Notes: generated by a model not told the origin, from the sequence alone. A stretch of 64,000 nucleotides of DNA from Aliidiomarina sp. (GCF_022565475.1 NZ_JAIUMR010000008.1:82415-146414), one strand, 5' to 3'. Shown: positions 52,692 to 62,689, counted from the stretch's first letter. A program made the numbers and translations.

Positions 52692-54545
52692 ATGCAGGCT
52701 GAACAAACTGAGATTCTTCATTTTCTTGAGCGTTTCGCCCCCTTTAATCTGCTTCCCCCTGCTGAGCTGGAAACCGTCGCGCAAGCAATCAGCGTGGGCT
52801 ATGTACGCGCTGACCAAGTCATCCTTGAATATAACCAACCGATTCACGATCTCCATATTATTCGCAGCGGTTCAGTCGAAGTTCTGCAAAAAACTGGGGA
52901 GCTTTATAACCGCCTTACCGAAGGTGGCTACTTTGGTGAATTTGGTCTCCTACGCAAAGGCCGCGTGCGCTACCCAATCCGCACTTTAGAAGATACCTTG
53001 CTGTATTACCTGCCCGGCGAGATCTTTACTCGTCTCTTTGACCAGTATGACGAATTCGCTGAAGCGGTTGAAGTTGAAGAAGATAGACGGGTGCAATATG
53101 CCGTCCAGCAAGACCGTCCTAAGCATGACCTACTAATGGAAATGGTCTCGACCTTGATTAGTCGCGAAGTTGTCAGTATTGATGCAAACGCCAGCATTCG
53201 TCAGGCTGCGGAGTTAATGACTTCAGCGGAAGTGTCGTCATTGTTAATTATGGACGGTGAACGATCGCTTCCTGTTGGCATTATTACCGACAAAGACCTA
53301 CGTAAGCGCGTCCTTGCCGTCGGTCGCTCAGAGCAGGAGCCTGTGCATGCGGTGATGAGTGACGATTTAGTGTTTATTCAACACAACCAACATATTTTCG
53401 AAGCCATGCTGGTGATGCTGCGAACGAACCTGCACCATCTACCGGTGCTGAAGAAAGGTGAGCTGGTCGGGGTGATTTCTTTATCCGATGTGGCGCGACA
53501 TGAGTCGAAAAGCAGCCTATTTGTGGTCAGCAGCATCTTTAAACAAAACAGTATTGACGAACTACAGCTACTCGAAGCGGATGTACGGGCTAGTTTTGTA
53601 CGCATGGTCAATGAAGATGCCAACTCGCGCATGATTGGCTCGTCGATGGCCACCATTGGCCGCAGTTTCAAACAACGATTACTTGAAATTGCTGAAGCAA
53701 AGCTCGGACCACCGCCAATTCCCTATTGTTTTATTGCTTTGGGCTCCATGGCTCGCGACGAACAAGCGATTGTCACCGACCAAGATAATGCACTCATTTT
53801 GGACGATCGTTATGATCCGAAAAAGCATGATGAGTATTTCCTTGCGCTTGCTCAGTACGTGACCGATGGGCTCGACGCCTGTGGCTATCCGTACTGTAGT
53901 GGCGGGATTATGGCAACGAATCCGGAGTGGCGGCAGCCGCTGCGACAATGGCAGAAATATTTCGCTAACTGGATTACTGATCCCACTCCCGCTCGGCTAT
54001 TACATAGCAATATCTTCTTTGATCTCGACGCTGTGTGGGGAGAAAAGCAATTCGCGCAAGAGCTGAACCAAGTTATCCAAAAGCAAGCGCCTCGGCATAA
54101 ACGTTTTTTAGCAAGCATGGCAAAGAATGCAATACAACGGACGCCCCCGCTTGGCTTTTTTAAAGACTTTGTCATGGAAAAAGATGGCAAACAAAACAAC
54201 AGTATTAATATGAAACGCCGTGGCACAGCGCCCTTAGTCGATCTTGTTCGTGTGCATGCACTGTCAATCGGTTCGACGCAACGAAATACCTTTGGACGCC
54301 TGGAAGATATCATCGAGGCGAACATTCTTCCCCATGGCCGTGGCCCTGATTTACGTGACGCCTATGAATTGATTGCCATGGTGCGGATTCGTCAACAAGC
54401 GCGTGCGCTCGCCGCAGGAGAAACTCCCGATAACAACGTGAGCCCGGATCAACTATCGGATTTCGAGCGCAAGCACTTAAAAGACGCGTTTCAAATTCTT
54501 AGTCATGCGCAGAAGTACCTGCGCTACCGCTACTCCATTCATTAG
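52692..54545 (+). CDS. cNMP-binding, CBS and DUF294 nucleotidyltransferase-like protein
   Basis: 617-residue cytoplasmic signalling protein. Order: cyclic-nucleotide-binding-like domain (about 20-120, EGGYFGEFGLLRKG); two CBS domains (about 160-285, VVSIDANASIRQAAELM and PVGIITDKDLR); DUF294 putative nucleotidyltransferase (about 300-450) with GSMARDEQAIVTDQDNALI; and the DUF294 C-terminal substrate-binding domain. The GSxxR-DxD pattern matches GlnD-like nucleotidyltransferases. It precedes a DnaQ-like exonuclease by 9 bases; this pair more often accompanies acetate or other sodium:solute symporters, here a BCCT gene precedes it. Confidence 0.88.
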   Translation: MQAEQTEILHFLERFAPFNLLPPAELETVAQAISVGYVRADQVILEYNQPIHDLHIIRSGSVEVLQKTGELYNRLTEGGYFGEFGLLRKGRVRYPIRTLEDTLLYYLPGEIFTRLFDQYDEFAEAVEVEEDRRVQYAVQQDRPKHDLLMEMVSTLISREVVSIDANASIRQAAELMTSAEVSSLLIMDGERSLPVGIITDKDLRKRVLAVGRSEQEPVHAVMSDDLVFIQHNQHIFEAMLVMLRTNLHHLPVLKKGELVGVISLSDVARHESKSSLFVVSSIFKQNSIDELQLLEADVRASFVRMVNEDANSRMIGSSMATIGRSFKQRLLEIAEAKLGPPPIPYCFIALGSMARDEQAIVTDQDNALILDDRYDPKKHDEYFLALAQYVTDGLDACGYPYCSGGIMATNPEWRQPLRQWQKYFANWITDPTPARLLHSNIFFDLDAVWGEKQFAQELNQVIQKQAPRHKRFLASMAKNAIQRTPPLGFFKDFVMEKDGKQNNSINMKRRGTAPLVDLVRVHALSIGSTQRNTFGRLEDIIEANILPHGRGPDLRDAYELIAMVRIRQQARALAAGETPDNNVSPDQLSDFERKHLKDAFQILSHAQKYLRYRYSIH

Positions 54546-54554
54546 TAGACATCC

Positions 54555-55304
54555 ATGCTGTATCTTCCTGCCTCAGCCAAGCATCAATCTGCGCCTACGC
54601 TAAGTTGGCCAGACCGCTTTCAGCAGCTTGCGAGCTCTGCACATGAGCCACGCTTGCGCGCTTACTACTCGAAAGGCATGGTTACTGGCGACACACCGAT
54701 TGCGGAAGCACCTTTGCTCGCTGTCGACTTTGAGACCACCGGACTTGATCCAGCCCAGCACGGTATTGTGAGTATTGCGATGATTCCGATGACGATCCAA
54801 CGGATTGCTCTGCAACAAGCAAAAACCTGGATTGTGAAACCACAACGACCATTAACCAGTGAATCGGTTGTGATTCATGGCATTACGCACAGCGATATTG
54901 CCGCAGCCGACGATATCGTTGATCATTTAGAAGAAATATTGGCATTCGCTGCAGGGAAGATTTGGGTGGTTCACTATCGTGGTATTGAGCGGCCGTTTTT
55001 TCAGCGAACCTTGCTCAATCGCATCCAAGAGTCGATCGACTTTCCAGTGATCGACACCATGCAATTGGAAGCAAACTGCCGCAGACGACCGTTAACGCGC
55101 TGGCAGAAGCTGTTGCAAATGGCGAATCTCAAACAGTATCCGCAACCCTCAATTCGCTTAGCTGATAGTCGCGAGCGCTATGGACTCCCGTTCTATCCAC
55201 CACACAATGCACTGACCGACACACTGGCGTGTGCCGAACTGTTGCAAGCGCAAATTGCACATCACTACAGCCCGACCACACCCATTAGTCAATTATGGCT
55301 TTAA
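54555..55304 (+). CDS. 3'-5' exonuclease, DnaQ-like (DEDD)
   Basis: 249-residue exonuclease-fold protein. ExoI reads LLAVDFETTGLDPAQ (catalytic D and E, about residue 57); ExoII is around WVVHYRGIERPFFQRTLL, and ExoIII is HNALTDTLACAELL (final D near 228), with the H giving DEDDh type. An N-terminal ~50-residue extension precedes the domain. It would degrade DNA or RNA ends; when paired with DUF294/CBS proteins its biological role is unknown. Convergent overlap by 4 bases with the next lipoprotein gene. Confidence 0.88.
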   Translation: MLYLPASAKHQSAPTLSWPDRFQQLASSAHEPRLRAYYSKGMVTGDTPIAEAPLLAVDFETTGLDPAQHGIVSIAMIPMTIQRIALQQAKTWIVKPQRPLTSESVVIHGITHSDIAAADDIVDHLEEILAFAAGKIWVVHYRGIERPFFQRTLLNRIQESIDFPVIDTMQLEANCRRRPLTRWQKLLQMANLKQYPQPSIRLADSRERYGLPFYPPHNALTDTLACAELLQAQIAHHYSPTTPISQLWL

Positions 55305-57007
55305 TTACTGGTCACTGTTTCCAAATAGTCAACCAAGTCGATTGCCATTGCATCATCCAGCAACATACGAGCCACTTGGCGTAAACCGATGTTTTGGCGT
55401 AATACTCCACCGTTATTTAAGCGATGAACGCGGCCATTATAAATCGTATAAAAACTCGGATAAGAATCCGCGTTCGCCGCATGCGCAGCATGTAACATCA
55501 AGACTTCAGCGCCACCGAGCTGCATGACGCGATAGTCATAACGAAAGCCACTTTGAGTTAAGGTAATACGCTGATAGTCGCTGTCGACACTAAATTGGTC
55601 CGACTGATACAACTGTGGGTTAATCGCACGCACAATCTCACCACCGTCCATCTCACTAAATGGCTTACTCGCATTCGACATGCCATTACTCGTCGGACTA
55701 ATACAGACACCTTCGTCGGTCTCGGAGCGAATGTAAATGAGCTCATCCCCGAACTGATATTGGTCAAGTTCTAGTGGATCCATCCAAGCCGCTAACGCTG
55801 CTTTGAAAACATCACTATTAGTATCAATCACTTCAAAATGGACGAAAAACTCTAAACCATCCGCCGCATTCACGAGACGATAGCGATCCGGCTGACCAGA
55901 CACTTGCTCCACCGCGCTATAACTGCTGTCATTGGCGTCACTAATGGTCCAGCGTTGCTCTTCTAGATGCCAGCAGCGCTGATCGGTCGGCGGGAAAAAG
56001 CTCGACAAGGTTCCTTTATTGAACTGCAAGCCTGACGAACTACGGGTAATCCACGCCACCTCGTCTGCCCGCTCATTGTAGACGTCAAAGCTATTATTGG
56101 TACTCGCAAGGTGCACCGTGTTGCCCGGCTCAAGGAAATTGTCTTCAGCAAAGTAACGCTGAGAGTCACTCAATGGTTGGCGTTCGCCGATATAGCCAAG
56201 TTGCGTCAAACGCGCTGCCATATCGTCTTCAGTGGCGCCCGCAAAGATCGCCTGTAAAGCAGCCAAAGGTTCGTTGGTGTACGACATCGCTACTTGGTAG
56301 CGAGGAAAGACGCGATTATTCCCCGATTCAAGCGCTTCAGGGCTCATTACATTCTGGCCGCTGAAAAGTTGATTGTAGGCATCACCCGGAGAGTGGTAAT
56401 AGTTACCGCTAATCATCAAACGACCGATCGCGTAAATTTCATTCTGTTCGAACGACGAAAGTGCGGGGTCATACAACCAAGACTCGAGAGTGGTCAGTGT
56501 GTTCACGTGCCCTTGATAATAGCCGCGGCCACTGAGGACGATATCACCATCATCGTTCATTAAAAATGCATCTGCAGGACGTGGATTGCTTGTATCTGCC
56601 GGGAAGCGCGCGATAACGAAGTGCTCAGCAAACTCAAAGGGAGACTCAATAGTTAAATCGTAACGGCCCGTGGCCGACGTAATCGCAATCGGACTATTTT
56701 CATCACATTGCAGGTCACGCGTGGTATCGATACACACTTCGGCGCCAGCAACACTGTCGTAATAATGCACTCGACCATTCAGCGTATGGGTAAACAATTG
56801 ATCCGTCGGTTGGCCTGGGTCTTTCGCCGGCTGGATTAAGCCGACTGGGCAATCGTCACAGCTGCCATCGTCACCGCCGCCGTTACCACCACCATTACCG
56901 GGACCGCCGCCACTACCAGAGTCGTCGCTTCCTGAAGAGCCACCACAGCCAGCCAAAGCGAGTGCGACAACCGTCGCTAATAACGAGAGTTTTAGTTTTG
57001 CCGTCAT
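55301..57007 (-). CDS. Gly-rich-linker lipoprotein of unknown function
   Basis: No family recognised. ATG 57007 has GGAG 6 bases upstream and gives a lipoprotein signal ending in ALAGCGGS. Residues about 22-55 are a Gly/Ser/Asp linker (SGSGGGPGNGGG), ending in a CDDC motif. The remaining ~510 residues look beta-rich and acidic, with HTLNGRVHYYDSVAGAEVCIDT resembling a carboxypeptidase-regulatory-like (carrier) fold start. It overlaps the exonuclease stop codon in convergent orientation. Surface-exposed outer-membrane anchored protein is likely; function unknown. Confidence 0.75.
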   Translation of the reverse strand: MTAKLKLSLLATVVALALAGCGGSSGSDDSGSGGGPGNGGGNGGGDDGSCDDCPVGLIQPAKDPGQPTDQLFTHTLNGRVHYYDSVAGAEVCIDTTRDLQCDENSPIAITSATGRYDLTIESPFEFAEHFVIARFPADTSNPRPADAFLMNDDGDIVLSGRGYYQGHVNTLTTLESWLYDPALSSFEQNEIYAIGRLMISGNYYHSPGDAYNQLFSGQNVMSPEALESGNNRVFPRYQVAMSYTNEPLAALQAIFAGATEDDMAARLTQLGYIGERQPLSDSQRYFAEDNFLEPGNTVHLASTNNSFDVYNERADEVAWITRSSSGLQFNKGTLSSFFPPTDQRCWHLEEQRWTISDANDSSYSAVEQVSGQPDRYRLVNAADGLEFFVHFEVIDTNSDVFKAALAAWMDPLELDQYQFGDELIYIRSETDEGVCISPTSNGMSNASKPFSEMDGGEIVRAINPQLYQSDQFSVDSDYQRITLTQSGFRYDYRVMQLGGAEVLMLHAAHAANADSYPSFYTIYNGRVHRLNNGGVLRQNIGLRQVARMLLDDAMAIDLVDYLETVTSN

Positions 57008-57070
57008 CTTATTCTCCATATTCTACTTCGTATGACTTCATGTCACACACTGCATTTTTCACGATTTATA

Positions 57071-57103
57071 TAAAACAAAGGGCGAGCACGGCTCGCCCTT
57101 TTT
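57071..57103 (-). terminator. Terminator after the NSS transporter gene
   Basis: Perfect 10-bp stem AAGGGCGAGC / GCTCGCCCTT, loop ACG, with T-rich sequence on both sides; the minus-strand stop lies 15 bases before. Confidence 0.88.
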
Positions 57104-57117
57104 GAGGACTTGAATCA

Positions 57118-58464
57118 CTAGCCCGTAATCAGCAAGTAGGCAACCGCCAAAATCAGTACCGGTGCGACCACAGCCGCAATAAAGTGGAAGATCTTCGCAA
57201 ACCAAACTGAACTTTCTGCTTCAACTTCTACTTTAATTCGTGGCCAAATAATCCAACCCACAAAGACTGCAGCGAACATACCGCCCAATGGCATGAGTAG
57301 GTTCGATGCCACATAGTCCATGATATCAAACGGATTGCGACCAAAAATACTGACATCAGCCAATACACCGAACGAGAGCGCCGCTGGTATCCCGAGAATG
57401 AGATAATTTGCTATAGCCACAGTGGCCGTTGCTTTCTTCCGCGACAAGTTGTACTCGTCAATCAAGAACGCCACAGCTGGCTCTAGAATTGAAATCGACG
57501 AGGTAACCGCTGCGAACAAGAGCAATAAGAAGAAGAGAATTGCAAAGAATTGACCGCCCGCCATCTGCGCAAACAACGCTGGCATGGTAATAAAGGTCAA
57601 ACCAGGGCCTGCTCCAGGGTCAACACCAAAGGCAAACACTGCAGGCAGAATCATCAAGCCTGCTAAGACAGCAGCAAGAATCGCTAGCGAGGCAATCCAC
57701 AAACTCGAACCGACGATTTTGGTCCCTTTACCGAGGTAAGAGCCGTAAGCAATCATCAAACCAGCACCGACGGACAACGAAAAGACCGCAAGCCCTAGGG
57801 CTTCAAGGAACATATTCACGGTTAATTTCGACCAGTCCGGTGTGACCAAGTAGATCAAACCGTCAATGGCGCCTGGCAGGGTTAAGCTACGGAAAGCGAG
57901 GAAAATCATCAGGATGAACAACACCGGCATGAGGATTTTACAAATCCGTTCAATGCCCGATTGCACACCAGCGATTACAATCGAAACTGTGATGCCTAAA
58001 AACACTAAGGTATAGGCCATAGCGGCCAATGGATTACCGATAAAGCTACCAAACATGCTCTCAAGTTCAGCGCCGTCAGTAACTAAAATGTCCCCTCGGA
58101 TAGCTTCAAACACATAAGCGATTGCCCAGCCACCGACGACGGAGTAAAAGCCCAGAATGAGGAAGACGCAAAGCACCATCATCCAGCCGACGTAATGCCA
58201 TTTACCTCCGCCTAACTTACGTAAAGCAGACGTCGCGGACCGCTTCGAAATACGTCCGATCATCATTTCTGACATCATCATGATGATACCGACTGTAAAC
58301 ACACAGGCTAAGTAAACGAGGAGGAAAACACCGCCACCATTTGAACCCGCGACATAAGGAAATTTCCAGATTGCTCCAAGGCCGACAGCTGAACCGGCGG
58401 CTGCGAAGATAAATCCGATCTTCGAACCCCAATTACCGCGGCTATCTGTTGTTACATTTGTCAT
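57118..58464 (-). CDS. Sodium-dependent transporter, NSS/SNF family
   Basis: 448-residue bacterial NSS carrier that imports amino acids or similar compounds with Na+. The N-terminal helix 1 GFIFAAAGSAVGLGAIWKFPYVAGSNGGG carries the unwound Na+/substrate site. 11-12 helices are evident; FAAVTSSISILEPAVAFLID corresponds to the TM8 ion site. Tyrosine/tryptophan transporters (TnaT, MhsT-like) have this layout, but the substrate is not assignable. Monocistronic, with a terminator. Confidence 0.93.
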   Translation of the reverse strand: MTNVTTDSRGNWGSKIGFIFAAAGSAVGLGAIWKFPYVAGSNGGGVFLLVYLACVFTVGIIMMMSEMMIGRISKRSATSALRKLGGGKWHYVGWMMVLCVFLILGFYSVVGGWAIAYVFEAIRGDILVTDGAELESMFGSFIGNPLAAMAYTLVFLGITVSIVIAGVQSGIERICKILMPVLFILMIFLAFRSLTLPGAIDGLIYLVTPDWSKLTVNMFLEALGLAVFSLSVGAGLMIAYGSYLGKGTKIVGSSLWIASLAILAAVLAGLMILPAVFAFGVDPGAGPGLTFITMPALFAQMAGGQFFAILFFLLLLFAAVTSSISILEPAVAFLIDEYNLSRKKATATVAIANYLILGIPAALSFGVLADVSIFGRNPFDIMDYVASNLLMPLGGMFAAVFVGWIIWPRIKVEVEAESSVWFAKIFHFIAAVVAPVLILAVAYLLITG

Positions 58465-58642
58465 GTGTAGTGCTCATATTGTTATAGTTTTTAAGGTGAA
58501 ACTTTCGCAGCCAAAACCTTAAACAGTTTTGCGCTGAATAACTAGTCTTATGCAGTTCATTCACCGAGGGTACTACACAAGTGGCCGAATAATCTACTGC
58601 CGATTGGCTGTAAACCGCGTCATCAGACGACTTACAGCAACA

Positions 58643-59098
58643 CTATCGGCGCATCGAGGCAACCCGCGCATCGGCATTAGCGCGGCGCGCAGCGTTGGCA
58701 ATTTCGATGTCCACAACGGTCTTGCCGATCGGCGCCAGCGCAATGCCTGCCAATTTAATATGTTGAATTGCAAAAGGAATACCGATGATAGTTATCGCCA
58801 AGAAACAAGCAGTAATAATATGACCAATAGCTAACCAAAGCCCGGCCAGAATAAACCAAATAATATTGCCGAGCGTGCCGAACACACTGGTGCCGATGTC
58901 GCCACGCTGAGTGAGTTCACGGCGATTAATTGCTTCTCGACCAAACGGTAAAAAAGCGAACTTGCCAAGGACAAAGCAGGCGCGCCCCCACGGGATGCCC
59001 ACAATGGAGACGAAAGCCAATAAAGCATAGAGCCACCAAGCTAAACCCATGAAAAAACCACCAAAAATAAACCATAAAAGATTGCCGATTGTGCGCAT
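58643..59098 (-). CDS. yccF: YccF domain-containing protein
   Basis: 151-residue inner-membrane protein. Two copies of the YccF domain are visible: GNLLWFIFGGFFMGLAWWLYA...GIPWGRACF and GNIIWFILAGLWLAIGHII...GIPFAIQHIKLAGIALAPIG. The function in E. coli is not established. It is separated by a 178-base gap from the NSS gene and is divergent from the OsmC-YcaO gene. Confidence 0.9.
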   Translation of the reverse strand: MRTIGNLLWFIFGGFFMGLAWWLYALLAFVSIVGIPWGRACFVLGKFAFLPFGREAINRRELTQRGDIGTSVFGTLGNIIWFILAGLWLAIGHIITACFLAITIIGIPFAIQHIKLAGIALAPIGKTVVDIEIANAARRANADARVASMRR

Positions 59099-59264
59099 GT
59101 TTGCCGTTCCTTTTTTGTTAGACCTACAAGATAAAACAAAAACCGGCTAAAACACACGCGAAAAATTCACTGGCGAACAAGACTATTGGGGGAAAAAGCG
59201 GGATAATAGCCGACTTACGCGGTTCTCACTGAACCTCAATTCAGCGCAATCAATTGGCAGCACC

Positions 59265-61451
59265 ATGGAAATTAAAGTTAATTATCTCGATAACCTTCGT
59301 CTGGAAGCTAAATTTGACGACTTCACCGTCATTTCAGACCAACCGATTCGCTACAAAGGCGACGGCTCAGCACCCGGACCATTCGATTATTTCCTTGCCT
59401 CATCGGCGATGTGTGCTGCCTATTTTGTCAAGGTGTATTGCTTGTCACGCAATATTCCAACGGAGAACATCCGCTTAGCACAAAACAACATCGTAGACCC
59501 CGAGAACCGCTACAAACAGATCTTCAAGATTCAGGTCGAGCTGCCAGACGATATTTCTGAACGTGACCGCCAAGGGATTATTCGTTCGATTGACCGCTGC
59601 ACCGTGAAAAAAGTAGTGCAGGAAGGCCCTGACTTTCAAATTGAAGTGGTTGAGAGCCTCGATGATGACGCCCAAGCTTTATTGGCATTAGCACCAACCG
59701 GTAGTGAGCGCACCTTCATTGAAGGCAAAGACGCACCGCTCGAAGACACGATCGCCAATATGAGCAAAATTCTTGCCGACCTAGGCATGAAAATCGAAAT
59801 CGCGTCGTGGCGCAATATTGTACCCCACGTCTGGTCATTGCACGTGCGCGACGCAGCCTCGCCGATGTGCTTCACCAACGGCAAAGGTGCTACCAAAGAA
59901 AGCGCGCTATGTTCAGCGCTTGGTGAGTTCATTGAGCGCCTGAACTGTAACTTCTTCTACAATGACCAGTTTTGGGGTGAAGACATCGCCAATCGCGAAT
60001 TCGTTCATTACCCGAACGAGCGCTGGTTTGCTCTGGAAGAAGATGATTCACTTCCGGCCGGCCTGCTCGATGAATATTGCTTGAGTATTTACGATGCCGA
60101 CGGTGAGCTGTGCGGGTCGCACCTCGTCGATACTAACTCAGGCAACAGCGAACGCGGAATTGTCGCGCTGCCGTATACGCGCCAGTCCGATGGCGAGACC
60201 ATTTACATTCCGTCAAACCTGATTGAAAACCTATTTTTAAGTAACGGCATGAGTGCCGGCAACACGCTCGCGGAAGCACAGGTGCAGTGCTTATCGGAAA
60301 TTTTTGAGCGGGCGGTGAAAAAACAAATCATCGAAGAGGAAATCGCACTTCCCGATGTTCCAGCAGATGTACTCGCTCGTTATCCGCATTTAGTCGAAGG
60401 TATTCGAGCCCTCGAAGCTCAGGGCTTTCCCGTTTTAGTAAAGGACGCCTCGCTTGGCGGTCAGTTCCCTGTGGCTTGCGTGACCTTAATGAACCCACGT
60501 ACTGGCGGCGTATTTGCTTCATTTGGTGCCCATCCTAGCTTTGCGGTCGCGCTCGAGCGGAGTTTAACCGAGCTTCTGCAAGGCCGCAGCTTCGAAGGCT
60601 TAAATGACTTCCAGCCGCCGACGTTTAATTCGATGGCAGTGACCGAGCCGAATAACTACGTTGAGCACTTTATTGATTCATCGGGTGTGGTGTCGTGGCG
60701 CTTCTTTAGTAGCAAGTCCGACTATGACTTCGTCGATTGGGATTTTTCTGGTTCCAATGACGAAGAAGCGGCGACCTTGTTCGGCATTCTTGCCAACTTA
60801 GGGAAAGAAGTGTACATGACGGTATATACCGAGCTTGGCGCTCCGGTGTGCCGAATTCTCGTCCCTGGTTATTCGGAAGTGTATCCCGTGGAGGATCTGA
60901 TCTGGGACAACACAAATGTTGCACTGCAGTACCGTTCGGATATTTTGAATTTACACCGTTTAGACGACGAAGCATTGGCGGAGTTAGTTGAGCGGTTAGA
61001 AGAAAGTCAGCTCGATAATTACACCGACATTGTCACCCTAATCGGTATTGAGTTTGACGAAAATACGGTTTGGGGGCAACTTACCGTGCTTGAACTCAAG
61101 CTCCTGATTTACCTTGCGCTGGGTGACCTTGAGCCGGCTTTAGAATTGGTCGAAGCATTCCTGCAATATAACGACAATACCGTTGAACGTGGGCTTTTCT
61201 ATCGTGCCATGCAGGCGGTGCTGGAAATCGAGCTTGATGAAACACTGTCACAAGACGAATTTGAACTCAACTTACGACGTATGTTCGGTGACACCGTCTA
61301 TGACGCTGTCGCGGGCTCTGTCGCGGGTACTGTGCGCTTTTATGGCCTGACACCGACCAACATGCAACTTGATGGGCTCGATCGCCACCAACGGCTTATC
61401 GAGAGTTATAAGAAGCTCCACGCAGCCCGCGCCAAAGCAGCAGGCATGTAA
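59265..61451 (+). CDS. ycaO: OsmC-YcaO fusion protein
   Basis: 728-residue two-domain protein. Residues 1-135 are OsmC-like, with the redox-type Cys in SSAMCAAYFVKVYCLSR (OsmC/Ohr normally has two reactive Cys; here C48 and C56). Residues about 160-580 are YcaO: PMCFTNGKGATKESALCSALGEFIERL and QVQCLSEIFERAVKKQIIEEE carry the ATP/Mg glutamates. The C-terminal part ends with a helical region and lacks the Pro-rich tail of azoline-making YcaOs, so it belongs with E. coli YcaO, linked to RimO-mediated S12 methylthiolation. The ribosome site is weak. SQR-like gene lies 107 bases downstream. Confidence 0.92.
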   Translation: MEIKVNYLDNLRLEAKFDDFTVISDQPIRYKGDGSAPGPFDYFLASSAMCAAYFVKVYCLSRNIPTENIRLAQNNIVDPENRYKQIFKIQVELPDDISERDRQGIIRSIDRCTVKKVVQEGPDFQIEVVESLDDDAQALLALAPTGSERTFIEGKDAPLEDTIANMSKILADLGMKIEIASWRNIVPHVWSLHVRDAASPMCFTNGKGATKESALCSALGEFIERLNCNFFYNDQFWGEDIANREFVHYPNERWFALEEDDSLPAGLLDEYCLSIYDADGELCGSHLVDTNSGNSERGIVALPYTRQSDGETIYIPSNLIENLFLSNGMSAGNTLAEAQVQCLSEIFERAVKKQIIEEEIALPDVPADVLARYPHLVEGIRALEAQGFPVLVKDASLGGQFPVACVTLMNPRTGGVFASFGAHPSFAVALERSLTELLQGRSFEGLNDFQPPTFNSMAVTEPNNYVEHFIDSSGVVSWRFFSSKSDYDFVDWDFSGSNDEEAATLFGILANLGKEVYMTVYTELGAPVCRILVPGYSEVYPVEDLIWDNTNVALQYRSDILNLHRLDDEALAELVERLEESQLDNYTDIVTLIGIEFDENTVWGQLTVLELKLLIYLALGDLEPALELVEAFLQYNDNTVERGLFYRAMQAVLEIELDETLSQDEFELNLRRMFGDTVYDAVAGSVAGTVRFYGLTPTNMQLDGLDRHQRLIESYKKLHAARAKAAGM

Positions 61452-61558
61452 TCGCATAGGAATAGCCGGCCTACCACTCTTGGCATCGCCGGCATTGTCC
61501 CTAGCATTTCTAGCCTCATCAATATAAGATAACCCTAATATTAAATTGGGGGGGTCTT

Positions 61559-62689
61559 ATGCAAATTACAGTCATCGGTGCCGGATTTGCCGCCCTGACC
61601 GCGGTAAAAACCTTACGCAAACAATCAAACGATGTTGCCATCACGGTCATCGCGCCGAAAGCTGAACTCATTTATCTGCCGAGCTTAATTTGGTTGCCCT
61701 CCGGCTTGCGCAAGGCTGAAGATTTGCGTATTGATCTCAGCAAGTTCTTCAAGAAAATGCGGGTTAACTTTGTCGCTGGTCGTGTGCAAGGTATATACGA
61801 CGGCGGCCGCAGCGTGCATACCGAAAATGATGTTATACATAATGACGCTTTAATTATTGCCAGCGGTGGTCGCTTTATTAAAAAGCTGCCGGGAATCGAG
61901 CATGTGATTACCCCCTGCGAAGGCATTTCGGCTGGTGAAGCGATTCGCGACCGTCTCGCGGCGATGCAGTCAGGCACCATCGCTCTCGGTTTTGGCGGTA
62001 ACCCCAATGAACCCGCCGCCATGCGCGGTGGCCCGATGTTCGAGTTTGTCTTCAATATTGACAGCTTGTTACGCCGACAAGGTCGCCGCGATCAATTCAA
62101 GCTGGTGTTCTTTAATCCAAAAGATAAACCGGGGGCACGTTTAGGCCCTGACGTCCCGAGCAAACTCGTCAGCCTGATGCAGAAGAAAGGCGTCGAAACC
62201 CACTTAGGCCACAAAATTAAAGGTTTTACTGCCAGCAGTGTGCAAACTGAAGGCGGCGACATCGCTGCTGATTTAATTCTTTTCATGCCCGGTATGACTG
62301 GTCCTGCGTGGCTGGATAATACCTCGCTACCGAAGTCCCCTGGCGGCATGATTGTGGCCAACGAGCACACCCAAGTTGAAGGCTTTGAACATGTTTACGT
62401 TGCCGGCGACGCAGGTAGCTTTCCCGGCCCTGACTGGCAGCCCAAACAAGCCCACGCCGCCGATATTCAAGCGAAAGTCGCCGCGACCAACGCAGTGCGT
62501 TTACTGACAGACGAATCCGCTCAGTTAGAGGTCATCCGTCATGAGCTTGTGTGCATTGTCGACACCCTCAGCCATGGCATTTTTATAAAACGGAATGAAA
62601 CGGGTTCACGCTTTTTACCACCGCTACGTATCATGCACTACGCCAAGCGCTTCTTTGAAAAACAGTACTTGCGGCAGTATCGGGGTTAA
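61559..62689 (+). CDS. SQR-like FAD-dependent oxidoreductase
   Basis: 376-residue flavoprotein of the sulfide:quinone reductase / NDH-2 superfamily. FAD-binding GAGFAALTAVKTLRK at the start; FEHVYVAGDAGSFPG is the second FAD motif with the conserved Asp. Cys120 (VITPCEGIS) and a Cys near 331 (HELVCIVDT) are seen; the third Cys of classical SQR near 160 is missing, so sulfide oxidation is uncertain. FCC-type or a different quinone-linked reductase is possible. GGGGGGG lies 7 bases before the ATG. Downstream of the OsmC-YcaO gene; may share sulfur-redox function. Confidence 0.82.
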   Translation: MQITVIGAGFAALTAVKTLRKQSNDVAITVIAPKAELIYLPSLIWLPSGLRKAEDLRIDLSKFFKKMRVNFVAGRVQGIYDGGRSVHTENDVIHNDALIIASGGRFIKKLPGIEHVITPCEGISAGEAIRDRLAAMQSGTIALGFGGNPNEPAAMRGGPMFEFVFNIDSLLRRQGRRDQFKLVFFNPKDKPGARLGPDVPSKLVSLMQKKGVETHLGHKIKGFTASSVQTEGGDIAADLILFMPGMTGPAWLDNTSLPKSPGGMIVANEHTQVEGFEHVYVAGDAGSFPGPDWQPKQAHAADIQAKVAATNAVRLLTDESAQLEVIRHELVCIVDTLSHGIFIKRNETGSRFLPPLRIMHYAKRFFEKQYLRQYRG

